Positions 24,623 through 32,722 are shown, counted from the stretch's first letter. The stretch: DNA of 64,000 nucleotides from Epilithonimonas xixisoli (GCF_004365655.1 NZ_SOEO01000001.1:1364001-1428000), one strand, 5' to 3'. Numbers and translations: made by a program. Notes: a model not told the origin generated them from the letters alone.

Positions 24623-25453
24623 ATGTCAGAAATCATAATTCTTTTCATTGGCGCAATCGCAGCTGGATTGATGGGCTCTCTCACCGGCTTGGGTGGTGGC
24701 GTGATTATCATTCCTTTGCTCACCTTAGGTTTTGGTGTTCCAATGCATTACGCCATTGGCGCATCGCTCGTTTCAGTGATTGGAACGTCGTCTGGCGCCG
24801 CTGTAGCTTTTGTGAAAGAAGGTTTTACCAATATGAGAATTGGGATGTTTTTAGAAATCGCAACCACAACGGGCGCCGTTTTCGGAGCTCTAGTCTCAGG
24901 ATTTCTAAATCCGAATACAATCGGGATTATTTTTGCGAGTATTTTAATTCTCACCGTTTTATTAAATCTTAAAGGAAAACCAGACCATCAAGAAGAGTTA
25001 ATCAAAGGAAGCCTTGCCGATAAACTCAAGCTCTATGGTACTTTTCCGGACAAAGACGGCATCAAACATTATGCTTCCCGAAATACGATTCCAGGATTTC
25101 TGATGATGATTTTTGCAGGTGCAATGTCTGGACTTTTGGGAATCGGTTCCGGCGCTTTGAAGGTTTTGGCGATGGATAATATGATGAAATTACCTTTCAA
25201 AGTTTCGACCACAACAAGTAACTTTATGATTGGTGTGACAGCTGTTGCAGGTGCATTGATTTATTTCCAAAGAGGACAAATTATTCCTGTGATTGCCGCG
25301 CCAGTTTTGATTGGTGTGGTTGTAGGAAGTTTCATCGGTTCCAAAACTTTGATGATTTCTAAAACAAAAAAACTGAAAGTATTTTTCGCAATCGTAATCA
25401 CGATTCTTTCAATTTATATGATGTACAACGGTGTCAATAAAAATTTCCATTAA
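24623..25453 (+). CDS. TauE/SafE (TSUP) family anion exporter
   Basis: 276 aa, about eight membrane helices in two repeats (first with GLMGSLTGLGGGVIIIPLL, second with GAMSGLLGIGSGALKVLAM). The G-x-G-G-G signature in each half is typical of TSUP carriers, which move sulfite, sulfoacetate or related anions across the inner membrane. Translationally linked to the DUF1634 gene (TAA directly followed by ATG). That partner is commonly found with TSUP genes. Substrate not determinable. Confidence 0.93.
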   Translation: MSEIIILFIGAIAAGLMGSLTGLGGGVIIIPLLTLGFGVPMHYAIGASLVSVIGTSSGAAVAFVKEGFTNMRIGMFLEIATTTGAVFGALVSGFLNPNTIGIIFASILILTVLLNLKGKPDHQEELIKGSLADKLKLYGTFPDKDGIKHYASRNTIPGFLMMIFAGAMSGLLGIGSGALKVLAMDNMMKLPFKVSTTTSNFMIGVTAVAGALIYFQRGQIIPVIAAPVLIGVVVGSFIGSKTLMISKTKKLKVFFAIVITILSIYMMYNGVNKNFH

Positions 25454-25840
25454 ATGAGAACAAGACCTTTTACTGATGTTGACCTCAATCGTTCCGTTGG
25501 AAATCTATTGAGATTAGGCGTTATCCTTTCCGTGGTGACTTCTCTCATCGGCTTTATCAAACTTTTTACGGAAGGTTTTAAAATGCCAAGAAAATACAGA
25601 CTTTTGGATATGGGAACGACCTCAGAAAAAGTCTGGGGAAGTTTTTGGGATTCACTTTGCAAAGGTGAAGGAATGGCAATCATCCAATTGGGAATTTTAC
25701 TTTTAATTTTAACGCCATTAGTAAGAATTATCTTTGCCTTAATCGGCTATCTGAAGGAGAAAGATTATACTTATGTCATAATTTCATTAATTGTTTTAGC
25801 CATTATGACCGTGAGTTTTCTGACAGGTTACGCACATTAG
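25454..25840 (+). CDS. DUF1634 membrane protein, partner of the TSUP exporter
   Basis: 128 aa, three membrane helices (LLRLGVILSVVTSLIGFI, IIQLGILLLILTPLVRIIFALI, VIISLIVLAIMTVSFLTG) with the GMAIIQLGILLLILTPLVRI segment that marks DUF1634. Begins on the base after the stop codon of the TSUP gene, so the two are co-translated and probably form one complex. An array of 7-bp repeats starts 2 bp after its own stop codon. Confidence 0.9.
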   Translation: MRTRPFTDVDLNRSVGNLLRLGVILSVVTSLIGFIKLFTEGFKMPRKYRLLDMGTTSEKVWGSFWDSLCKGEGMAIIQLGILLLILTPLVRIIFALIGYLKEKDYTYVIISLIVLAIMTVSFLTGYAH

Positions 25841-25842
25841 TT

Positions 25843-25884
25843 ATAAATGATAATTGATGAATGATAATTGATGAATGATAAATG
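25843..25884. repeat. Heptamer-periodic array, ATAATTG/ATGAATG type
   Basis: Six 7-bp units (ATAAATG, ATAATTG, ATGAATG, ATAATTG, ATGAATG, ATAAATG), starting 2 bp after the DUF1634 stop codon and ending about 13 bp before the convergent VOC gene's stop. No hairpin terminator is visible between the two convergent genes. Confidence 0.7.
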
Positions 25885-25897
25885 ATTTTTCCAAAGT

Positions 25898-26275
25898 CTA
25901 ATTCTCATAAAACTCCAGAGGCAAATTATCTGGGTCAGAAGTAAAAAAGAATCGTTTATCTGTGAATTCATCGATTCTGATTTCTTCACAATTCAGACCT
26001 TTTTCTACTAATTCATTTCTTTTATCTTCAACATTATCAACAGAAAAAGCGAGATGACGAAGTCCGCAACTTTCTGGTCTGGATGGTCGTTCCGGCGGAT
26101 TTGGAAAAGAAAATAGCTCAATCACATAATGTTCTCCGATTGCCAAATCTAATTTATAAGACTGCCTCGCTTCACGGTAAACTTCACGAACGATATTCAA
26201 GCCTAAAACTTTGGTGTAGAACTTTTTGGAAACTTCGTAATCGGAACAGATGATGGCGATGTGGTGGATTTGCAT
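25898..26275 (-). CDS. VOC-family metalloprotein (glyoxalase-like)
   Basis: 125-aa vicinal-oxygen-chelate protein, the size of a single VOC module dimer subunit. Two beta-alpha-beta repeats: IHHIAIICSDYEVSKKFYTKVLG (His near the N-terminus) and LRHLAFSVDNVEDKRNELV, with metal-ligand candidates His4 or His5, Glu54, His74 and a C-terminal Glu (LPLEFYEN). Close in pattern to the YaeR/SMU1112c group, whose substrate is unknown. One base separates it from the membrane-protein gene upstream, so they are probably co-transcribed. Confidence 0.88.
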   Translation of the reverse strand: MQIHHIAIICSDYEVSKKFYTKVLGLNIVREVYREARQSYKLDLAIGEHYVIELFSFPNPPERPSRPESCGLRHLAFSVDNVEDKRNELVEKGLNCEEIRIDEFTDKRFFFTSDPDNLPLEFYEN

Positions 26276-26276
26276 T

Positions 26277-27200
26277 TTAAAAATTTTTAAATTCTTCTTC
26301 CAATAATTTTTTATAAACCTTTCTTAACTTCCTCTCAACTTTATCTTCTCTGAGATTCCTTTCAATTGTTATTGACTTCAGACTAAAAGAAGTTCCTGAA
26401 CCACTTTCGTCCTTTTGCATATAAAACTGTATATTCTCTATAGTTTGGTCATCTAATTTCAGTTTATCAATCTTATAATCATTACTTCTATCAATTTCTT
26501 TTAGAATCAATTCTTTTACACTGTCGTTTGCAACCTTAAAGATTTCCTTATTATTGTTAAGATTTTTCTGATTTACTCTTACTGCTTCAAAATATCTCCA
26601 TTTGTTTTCCGCAATAATTCTTGTCGTGTCTTTATATACATTGACGTTTCTTTTTTTAAACTCATCCAATAATTCTTCTTTTGTTTTAGGTATTATAAAA
26701 GATGTTGAGTTATCAAAAATCAAATTCCCGTTGTAAGGAACATACTTGTAATAATGTGATGGTGAAGTCGACATCAAAACTAAAACACTTGGAAAAACAA
26801 GAAAAACTGGAGACAATCTATTGATCACAACTGAATTAATTTTATCTTGATTTCTAAAAAAACAATATGGAATAACAAGAAAAAACAGCACAATTAAATC
26901 CGTATAATCAACAACTCGATGAATCGAAATCGGTGATATCACGTTATAGATTTCAATGAATTTTTCTGAATAAGGAGATTTCCAAAACGTAAAAAATAAG
27001 GCTGTAATATAAACAGAGTTTTGCTGAAGTTTTGGAAAGAAATAAGTTAGTAAAAATGGAAGTAAAACAATTCCAGCAACATCAGATAATTTTCCCGTAA
27101 ACCAATTGTGAAAATGTAATTTCAAAAAATGGTCATTCAAGAAAAGAATAATCAGACTCAAAATAAAAATGATGTTGCAAAGTAGAAATTTATTCTTCAT
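26277..27200 (-). CDS. Membrane protein of unknown function
   Basis: 307 aa. The N-terminal half has five or so hydrophobic helices (FLLCNIIFILSLIILFL, VAGIVLLPFLLTYFF, YITALFFTFW, LIVLFFLVIPYCFF, VFLVFPSVLVLMS). The C-terminal half is soluble and Lys/Glu/Asn-rich (DEFKKRNVNVYKDTTR and RKLRKVYKKLLEEEF). Lower GC and more polar than its neighbours. I recognise no family. It is 34 bp downstream of the beta-lactamase gene and 1 bp upstream of the VOC gene. Confidence 0.8.
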   Translation of the reverse strand: MKNKFLLCNIIFILSLIILFLNDHFLKLHFHNWFTGKLSDVAGIVLLPFLLTYFFPKLQQNSVYITALFFTFWKSPYSEKFIEIYNVISPISIHRVVDYTDLIVLFFLVIPYCFFRNQDKINSVVINRLSPVFLVFPSVLVLMSTSPSHYYKYVPYNGNLIFDNSTSFIIPKTKEELLDEFKKRNVNVYKDTTRIIAENKWRYFEAVRVNQKNLNNNKEIFKVANDSVKELILKEIDRSNDYKIDKLKLDDQTIENIQFYMQKDESGSGTSFSLKSITIERNLREDKVERKLRKVYKKLLEEEFKNF

Positions 27201-27234
27201 TCTTTTTTAATTTTAAAACGATGAATAATATGTT

Positions 27235-28101
27235 TTATTTCGATTCTTCTTTAACTTTCTCCAAATAATCATCTTCCAAATCTTTCAATCTTTTGAAATA
27301 ATTTTCTTTATCCATAAACAGTTTTGGATTGTAAGCATCACCTTCTTTTCGTTTTTTGTGAAGGTCGAATTGGCTGGCGTGAGACGCGACCCAAACATCA
27401 AAATCCAGCTTTTTCATCGCTTCCAAAGTGTAAGCATAATCTTTTTGCATATTTGGATAAGCGTGAACATCAGAAAATTTGTGGTCGATGATAATGGAAG
27501 GCAGATTGGCAATCAAAACTTTGTATTTTCTGTTTTCATCTTTGGTTTCGAAGATAAAACTGCACGAACCTTTTGTATGACCTGGATGATGAAGCAAAGT
27601 CAAAGTCGTGTTTCCTAAATTGATTTTGTCATTATTTTTCAAAAGAAAATCGGGCGTTAATGGTTTAAATGTCACGCCATATTTCCCTAATTCATAATCT
27701 GACTTACCACCGGATTTCAGCTCTGCTAATTCTGCTTCGTCCACATAAAATTTTGCACCAGTTTCTGCTTTGATGTCTGCCATTGCGCCCATATGGTCAA
27801 AATGTGCTTGAGTCAAGGTTAGGATTTTGATGTCTTTGTATTTGAATCCGAGCTTCTCGATATTGGCTTTGATTTGAGGATAAGAATCTGCCAAACCGGT
27901 GTTGATAAGGATATTTCCTTTGTTCGTCACAATGAGATACGAAGCCAAATCATAAGTTCCAACGTAATATAGATTTCCGACAATTCTGAATGGTTCGTAA
28001 GATTGCGACCATTCTTTCGGGTTGTTTTTAGGCTCTGTTACAGTCTGTGCATTTCCGAAACAAGAGATGATTATTAGAAGTATTAGGGAAAGTTTTTTCA
28101 T
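27235..28101 (-). CDS. bla: Subclass B3 metallo-beta-lactamase, GOB-like (Gln in first metal position)
   Basis: 288 aa from the ATG at 28101 (MKKLSLILLIIISCFGNAQ, a signal peptide); a longer start would put part of a repeat array into the protein. Exported zinc hydrolase that opens beta-lactam rings, carbapenems included in known relatives. The metal motif is QAHFDH (98-103): the usual first His is Gln, as in GOB enzymes of Elizabethkingia. Other ligands are HHPGHTKG and SHASQFDLH. I recall the GOB-1 sequence as similar along its length, though not identical. Downstream of mvaD, with a 7-bp repeat array between them. Confidence 0.93.
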   Translation of the reverse strand: MKKLSLILLIIISCFGNAQTVTEPKNNPKEWSQSYEPFRIVGNLYYVGTYDLASYLIVTNKGNILINTGLADSYPQIKANIEKLGFKYKDIKILTLTQAHFDHMGAMADIKAETGAKFYVDEAELAELKSGGKSDYELGKYGVTFKPLTPDFLLKNNDKINLGNTTLTLLHHPGHTKGSCSFIFETKDENRKYKVLIANLPSIIIDHKFSDVHAYPNMQKDYAYTLEAMKKLDFDVWVASHASQFDLHKKRKEGDAYNPKLFMDKENYFKRLKDLEDDYLEKVKEESK

Positions 28102-28108
28102 AATTTTC

Positions 28109-28171
28109 TTTTGTAAAAAGTAGAATGTAAAAAGTATTAAGTACATTTTACTTTGTACATAATACATTCTA
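28109..28171. repeat. Heptamer-periodic array, nnnnGTA type
   Basis: Nine 7-bp units in phase (TTTTGTA, AAAAGTA, GAATGTA, AAAAGTA, TTAAGTA, CATTTTA, CTTTGTA, CATAATA, CATTCTA) filling the whole 76-bp gap between mvaD and the beta-lactamase gene. Confidence 0.75.
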
Positions 28172-28177
28172 CAAAAA

Positions 28178-29233
28178 TTAAAACCTCATCATATCCTTCA
28201 CAACCCCACTTTTCTGAGTAAACGGAATCAATTCTCTAGTAATAAAATCTGTGATTCTTTTGTTATCAATATCATTTGGAAAAAGCAAATGAACATTCGC
28301 GCCTGCATCCAAAGTGAAGAACAAAGCCAAACCTGTGATTTTTCTGAATTCCCAGATTTTATTAATGACCTGCAAAGTTCTGGTTTGCATAAGGATAAAA
28401 GCTGGCTCACTCATCATCATCATTGCGTGAAGTGTCAGCGCTTCGTGCTCTACGAGTTTAATGAAACCTTCCATATCGCCTGTCGTGAGAATGGTTTTTA
28501 GTTTTGTGAAGTTTTCGTGAGCTTCTTGGAAACGTCTTTCGGCGTAAGGATTGGTGTTCATTAAGCCGTGACCAACTGTGGACGAAACGGATTTCTGACC
28601 TTCGTGAATCAGTAAAACCCAATCATTGAAGTTTTTGAAAATCGGATGAATCTCGTCGTTATTGTAAGGAACTGCGAACAAATCTGAACTCCCTTGCACT
28701 TCTTCGGTTTTTCCCCAAACTACCAAACCTTCGTAAAGACTTCTGGACGCACTTCCACTGCCCAATCTAGCTAAAAAACTTTCTTTTTTAGTTTTAAAGT
28801 TTGAATCAGAATTTCCTGAAAAGATATCATCCAGATTCATAAGACATTTTGCAATCGCGCCAAAACCGGATGCAGAACTTGCGATTCCTGAACTGTGTGG
28901 AAAGGTATTTTCAGTTTTGATGATGTATTTTCCTTTTAGAATCCAAGGGAGATATTGTTCGATGTTTTTGAAATATTTTTCGATTTTTTCAGCGAATTTT
29001 TGTTCTTCATTTCCTGATAGGAAAGTCTGAACCGAGAATTCTTCTCCTGCGAAAAACTCCATTGTTGTATTGGTTCTGCAATGGTTCAATGTGTAGCTGA
29101 TGCTGGGATTTGCGGGAATCTGGTTTTCGTATTTCCCCCAATATTTGATGAGTGCAATATTGGACGGACAGCTTGCGGAAACCGCTTGGTTTGATATGTT
29201 GAATTGGGAATTTCCCAAAAATTCTTGAGTCAT
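28178..29233 (-). CDS. mvaD: Diphosphomevalonate decarboxylase
   Basis: 351 aa from the ATG at 29233 (MTQEFLGNS). Last step of the mevalonate pathway to isopentenyl diphosphate, which flavobacteria use for isoprenoids. GHMP-kinase fold: CPSNIALIKYWGK (substrate Lys), the glycine-rich FPHSSGIASSASGFGA loop and ARLGSGSASRSLYEG with the catalytic region. A start 6 codons upstream would take its extra residues from a heptamer repeat array, so I chose 29233. The beta-lactamase gene follows on the same strand. Confidence 0.93.
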   Translation of the reverse strand: MTQEFLGNSQFNISNQAVSASCPSNIALIKYWGKYENQIPANPSISYTLNHCRTNTTMEFFAGEEFSVQTFLSGNEEQKFAEKIEKYFKNIEQYLPWILKGKYIIKTENTFPHSSGIASSASGFGAIAKCLMNLDDIFSGNSDSNFKTKKESFLARLGSGSASRSLYEGLVVWGKTEEVQGSSDLFAVPYNNDEIHPIFKNFNDWVLLIHEGQKSVSSTVGHGLMNTNPYAERRFQEAHENFTKLKTILTTGDMEGFIKLVEHEALTLHAMMMMSEPAFILMQTRTLQVINKIWEFRKITGLALFFTLDAGANVHLLFPNDIDNKRITDFITRELIPFTQKSGVVKDMMRF

Positions 29234-29235
29234 AG

Positions 29236-29284
29236 GTTTGGCTTTTGGCAATCGGTTTTTGGTTGTTAGCTTTTGTCGATTGGT
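29236..29284. repeat. Heptamer-periodic array, nnnTGGC type
   Basis: Seven 7-bp units (GTTTGGC, TTTTGGC, AATCGGT, TTTTGGT, TGTTAGC, TTTTGTC, GATTGGT) ending 2 bp upstream of the mvaD start. Same type as the arrays at 61465 and 62941. Confidence 0.7.
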
Positions 29285-29395
29285 TTTGGTTGGCTAATTT
29301 AAGAATTAATAAAGCTTTGTCAAAGTTGATTTTTGATGAGTTAGCCTTATTTCAAATCGAAAATTGGAATGGTAGATGAGATATCTCAACGTATC

Positions 29396-29572
29396 GCTCC
29401 TACGGAGCTTTCATTTGGCAGAAGAATTAATTTCTACAAACATTCCGCTCCTAAGGGAGCTTTGGTGAAAAATAAGTAATTTTTTAAATAAGCAATCTTT
29501 TTTGATGCTCCGTTAGGAGCAAAATGTTTGTAGTAAATGTAAATCCAAAAATGAAAGTACCGTAGGTACGAC
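29396..29572. repeat. REP-like composite repeat, copy 1
   Basis: About 177 bp containing palindromes GCTCCTACGGAGC, GCTCCTAAGGGAGC, GCTCCGTTAGGAGC and GTACCGTAGGTAC. Copy 2 (29647-29818) has the same order of parts and long identical runs. A 13-bp fragment recurs at 44126. Confidence 0.85.
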
Positions 29573-29646
29573 TTTTCTCATCATTTCTTAACATCTAAAT
29601 AAACAAAATCCTACAATTTATATTTACGAAAAAATCTAATAATCTC

Positions 29647-29818
29647 GCTCCTACGAAGTTTTCATTTTTCAGAAGAAATAATTTCTAAAAACATTCCGCT
29701 CCTAGCGGAGCTTTGGTAAAAATTTAGTAAAAAAAACCAGCAAGCTTTTGATGCTCCGTTAGGAGCAAAATGTTTGTAGTAAATGTAAATCCAAAAATGA
29801 AAGTGCCGTAGGTACGAC
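29647..29818. repeat. REP-like composite repeat, copy 2
   Basis: About 172 bp, direct copy of 29396-29572 with scattered substitutions (GCTCCTACGAAGT for GCTCCTACGGAGC, GCTCCTAGCGGAGC for GCTCCTAAGGGAGC). The right half, from TGATGCTCCGTTAGGAGC on, is nearly identical. Period between copies is about 250 bp. Confidence 0.85.
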
Positions 29819-29880
29819 ATTATTTTTCTTTACTTAGTTGTAAAACCTTTTCAGAATTGATTTAAAACTCCAAAGTATAA

Positions 29881-29911
29881 GCCTTGTCAAGGTTTTGAAC
29901 CTTGACAAGGC
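29881..29911. repeat. Long palindrome, GCCTTGTCAAGGTT type, copy 1
   Basis: GCCTTGTCAAGGTT and AACCTTGACAAGGC are perfect complements around TTG. It is in a gene-free region with no gene to terminate and no T-run. Confidence 0.75.
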
Positions 29912-30047
29912 TCTCGCCTCGAATCCCGATAATTATTAAAATTACAGAGAAAACACGTTTCGATAAGGTTTTGATTTATTTCGTTGAGCCGTTGATTCAT
30001 TACTTTGAGGCATCTTCACGTGTTCATCCGCTTTTTCTGCAATTGAA

Positions 30048-30078
30048 GCCTTGTCTAGGTTTCGAACCTTGACAAGGC
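30048..30078. repeat. Long palindrome, GCCTTGTC type, copy 2
   Basis: GCCTTGTCTAGGTT and AACCTTGACAAGGC around TCG, with one mismatch. Same spacing and length as the copy at 29881. Confidence 0.75.
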
Positions 30079-30179
30079 TGGAGCGATGAAAACTACTTTT
30101 TCTGTAACATTTTTAATATTTATAAACTAATTTTGTGGGGTTTTAAAAATCGTTGAAAAGAAAGACAAAACCTCAACAT

Positions 30180-30238
30180 AGCCCCGATTGCAGTGGAAAT
30201 CCTTTTTTGAAAAAAAAGATTGCAACGGAAAGCGGGAG
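30180..30238 (+). repeat. Long imperfect-hairpin element, copy B (shortest)
   Basis: AGCCCCGATTGCAGTGGAAA, then TCC, T-run, GA, A-run and GATTGCAACGGAAAGCGGG. The stem tip is TTTTTT/AAAAAA with a GA loop; the outer stem pairs CCCCG with CGGG(A). The facing GTGGAAA and ACGGAAAG segments form a purine-rich internal loop as in copies A and C. It lies about 80 bp upstream of the ABC transporter operon. Confidence 0.65.
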
Positions 30239-30278
30239 ACAATGGTGAACCGAAGTGGAAATCGTCTTGCTCCTCAAT

Positions 30279-30313
30279 ATTAATTATTCATTTTTAATTA
30301 CAAATTACAAATT
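30279..30313. repeat. Heptamer-periodic array upstream of the ABC ATPase gene
   Basis: Five 7-bp units (ATTAATT, ATTCATT, TTTAATT, ACAAATT, ACAAATT) ending 4 bp before the ATG at 30318. Confidence 0.6.
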
Positions 30314-30317
30314 ACGA

Positions 30318-31223
30318 ATGCTGAAAGCTGAAAATATCAAAAAAACATACAACGCGGGGAAGAAAATTGCGCTTCAGGATTTTTCTATCGATGTACCGAC
30401 TGCGAGTATTTATGGGCTTCTGGGTCCGAATGGTGCGGGGAAAACGTCGTTTATCCGAATCATTAATCAAATTACGCAAGCGGATGAAGGTAAGGTTTGG
30501 ATCGATGGTCAAGAACTGAATCCGGAACACATCCGAAACATCGGTTATATGCCGGAGGAACGCGGACTTTATAAGAATATGACGGTGGGCGACCAGCTTT
30601 TGTATTTTGGAGAACTGAAAGGAATGTCCCGCGCAGAGGCACTTTCGCAGGCTAAGTTTTGGTTTGAGCAACTGAATATCGACCAATGGTGGAAGAAAAA
30701 ACTGAGCGAACTTTCCAAAGGGATGGCGCAGAAAATCCAGTTTGTGGTGACGGTTTTGCACCGCCCGAAATTGTTGATTCTGGATGAGCCTTTTTCGGGT
30801 TTTGACCCTGTGAATGCGAACCTCATCAAAGACCAAATCATCCGTCTGAAAAATGAGGGGACAACCATCATCTTATCGACGCACCGAATGGAAAGTGTGG
30901 AGGAAATGTGCGATTTTGTGGCGCTCATCAACAATTCTAAGAAGGTTTTGGACGGGAAAGTTTTTGATGTTCGGGAGCAATTCAAGCAAAATGTTTTCTC
31001 AGTGGTTCTGGCAGACACGAATTCTGAAAGTTTGGAGGAACTGACGAGAAAATACCAAATTGAAAATATGACGACCAACAATGGTTTGTTTCATTTTGAA
31101 CTGAAGAATTCTGAGAATCAAAATATTTTGCTTCAAGACTTGGTGAAAACGGGAACGATACGGACTTTCAATGAGAAAATTCCTAGTATGAATGAGGTTT
31201 TTATTAATGCGGTGCAATCATAA
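30318..31223 (+). CDS. ABC transporter ATP-binding protein (NatA-like)
   Basis: 301 aa from the ATG at 30318 (MLKAENIKKTYN). An upstream in-frame start would be encoded by the heptamer array and is unlikely. Walker A GPNGAGKTS at about 37-45, signature LSKGMAQK, Walker B LLILDEPFSGFD and the H-loop LSTHRME. C-terminal extension of about 90 residues. With the next gene it forms an ABC-2 exporter resembling NatAB; substrate unknown. Its stop codon abuts the next repeat array. Confidence 0.95.
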   Translation: MLKAENIKKTYNAGKKIALQDFSIDVPTASIYGLLGPNGAGKTSFIRIINQITQADEGKVWIDGQELNPEHIRNIGYMPEERGLYKNMTVGDQLLYFGELKGMSRAEALSQAKFWFEQLNIDQWWKKKLSELSKGMAQKIQFVVTVLHRPKLLILDEPFSGFDPVNANLIKDQIIRLKNEGTTIILSTHRMESVEEMCDFVALINNSKKVLDGKVFDVREQFKQNVFSVVLADTNSESLEELTRKYQIENMTTNNGLFHFELKNSENQNILLQDLVKTGTIRTFNEKIPSMNEVFINAVQS

Positions 31224-31275
31224 TTGATGAATGATAATTGATAAATGATTTTACATAGTACATTTTACTTTTTAC
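31220..31275. repeat. Heptamer-periodic array between ABC ATPase and permease genes
   Basis: Eight 7-bp units in one phase (ATAATTG, ATGAATG, ATAATTG, ATAAATG, ATTTTAC, ATAGTAC, ATTTTAC, TTTTTAC). It starts in the stop codon of the ATPase gene and ends 5 bp before the permease start. It joins two repeat types (ATAAATG and nnnnTAC) without losing phase. Confidence 0.75.
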
Positions 31276-31280
31276 AATAA

Positions 31281-32591
31281 ATGAAAAATATATATTTAAT
31301 TACAAAGAGAGAATTTTTGACGCAGGTCAAGAAGAAATCTTTTATTCTACTCACTCTTCTAGGTCCTTTATTGATTATTGGATTTGGGGCTGTGATTGGC
31401 ATTATGTTCAAAGCGAACGAAGCCGAATACAAATTTGAAGTGGTTGATAAAAGCGGAATTTTTGCTGGTCAACTGAAATCTACGAAAGAGATTACTTATA
31501 CTTTTGTCCCGACCAGTGCAGAAAATGCGTTGGTTAAAAACCTAAAAGAACTGAAAGGAAGCGACGGAATACTCATCATCCCGGAACTGAAAGATAATAA
31601 CTTTGAGACGCTGGAGAAAGGGACAAAACTCTTGACCAACAAAAAAATAGGTGTTGACACCAAGGTTTCCGTGGGTTCTGACCTCAGCGATATTCTGAAA
31701 AAAGAGAAAATAAAACTGTTGGGAATCTCGGAGGATAAAATCGTGAGTCTTGATAAAAATTTCAAAATCATTTCTCAAAATGTAACAGAAAGCGACCGCC
31801 CGGAAAGTGACCTTGCTTTCGGAATCAAAACCGCGCTGAGTATGGGATTGATGTATGTTGTGTTTATGTTCATCATCATCTACGGCGTTCGTGTGATGCG
31901 AAGTGTTTTGGAGGAGAAAAACAACCGTGTTGTGGAGATTATTATTTCGTCTGTGAAACCTTTTGAGTTGATGATGGGGAAAATATTGGGTGTAACTTTG
32001 GTGGCATTGACGCAGTTTATCGTTTGGATTGCGATGACCGTGACAGCAGCAATTTTCCTGAATACAGGATTCTCAGCGATGCAAAAAAACATTCCCGCTG
32101 GACAAGAAAATGTGATGAAAAATCTGGACATTCAACAAATTGCGACGGAAGTTTCGCATATTCTTTTGGATATGAATTATGTTGGAATTATCAGCGTTTT
32201 TGTGTTCTTCTTTTTATTTGGCTATATTTTTTACAGTTCGATGTACGCAGCAATTGGAAGTGCGGTGGATAATGAAACTGAGACGCAGCAATTCACTTTG
32301 TTTGCTGTGGTTCCATTAATGCTGGGACTTTACGGAAGTTTCACGATTATGAACAATCCGGATGGGCCGATGGCTTTTTGGCTGTCCATTATTCCGTTTA
32401 CTTCGCCAGTTGCGATGATTGCGAGGATTCCGTTTGGTGTTCCGCTTTGGGAGATTTTGTTATCTATTTTCCTATTGATTGCTTCTACGCTGTTGATGGT
32501 TTTCATTGCGTCGAAAATTTACAGGGTTGGGATTTTGATGTATGGGAACAAGGCGACTTTGAAGGAGATTTGGAAGTGGATTAGGAACTAA
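31281..32591 (+). CDS. ABC-2 type transporter permease (NatB-like)
   Basis: 436 aa. One N-terminal helix (KSFILLTLLGPLLIIGFGAVIG), a large extracytoplasmic domain of about 140 residues, then about five or six helices (MGLMYVVFMFIIIYGVRV, ILGVTLVALTQFIVWIAMTVTAA, YVGIISVFVFFFLFGYIFY, PLMLGLYGSF, and the C-terminal pair). The cytoplasmic RVMRSVLEEKNNRVVEIIISSVKPFELMMGKILG is the coupling segment of this family. Partner of the upstream ATPase. Confidence 0.94.
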   Translation: MKNIYLITKREFLTQVKKKSFILLTLLGPLLIIGFGAVIGIMFKANEAEYKFEVVDKSGIFAGQLKSTKEITYTFVPTSAENALVKNLKELKGSDGILIIPELKDNNFETLEKGTKLLTNKKIGVDTKVSVGSDLSDILKKEKIKLLGISEDKIVSLDKNFKIISQNVTESDRPESDLAFGIKTALSMGLMYVVFMFIIIYGVRVMRSVLEEKNNRVVEIIISSVKPFELMMGKILGVTLVALTQFIVWIAMTVTAAIFLNTGFSAMQKNIPAGQENVMKNLDIQQIATEVSHILLDMNYVGIISVFVFFFLFGYIFYSSMYAAIGSAVDNETETQQFTLFAVVPLMLGLYGSFTIMNNPDGPMAFWLSIIPFTSPVAMIARIPFGVPLWEILLSIFLLIASTLLMVFIASKIYRVGILMYGNKATLKEIWKWIRN

Positions 32592-32722
32592 ATCAATCAA
32601 AAAAACTTATATCTAAAGTGTCAAAAACTTATGTTTTTATAAGTTCATAATTTTTTATAATTTCATTAAAATGATATTGAAAATTTTATTTTATTTGCAA
32701 ATAATTAAAAATTTAATATATC

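Noticed and set aside
28102-28167. N-terminal extension of the beta-lactamase
   Set aside because: Encoded by the heptamer array; the signal peptide starts at 28101.
29396-29818. CRISPR-like array
   Set aside because: Only two copies, each a composite of palindromes, with no unique spacers of equal length.
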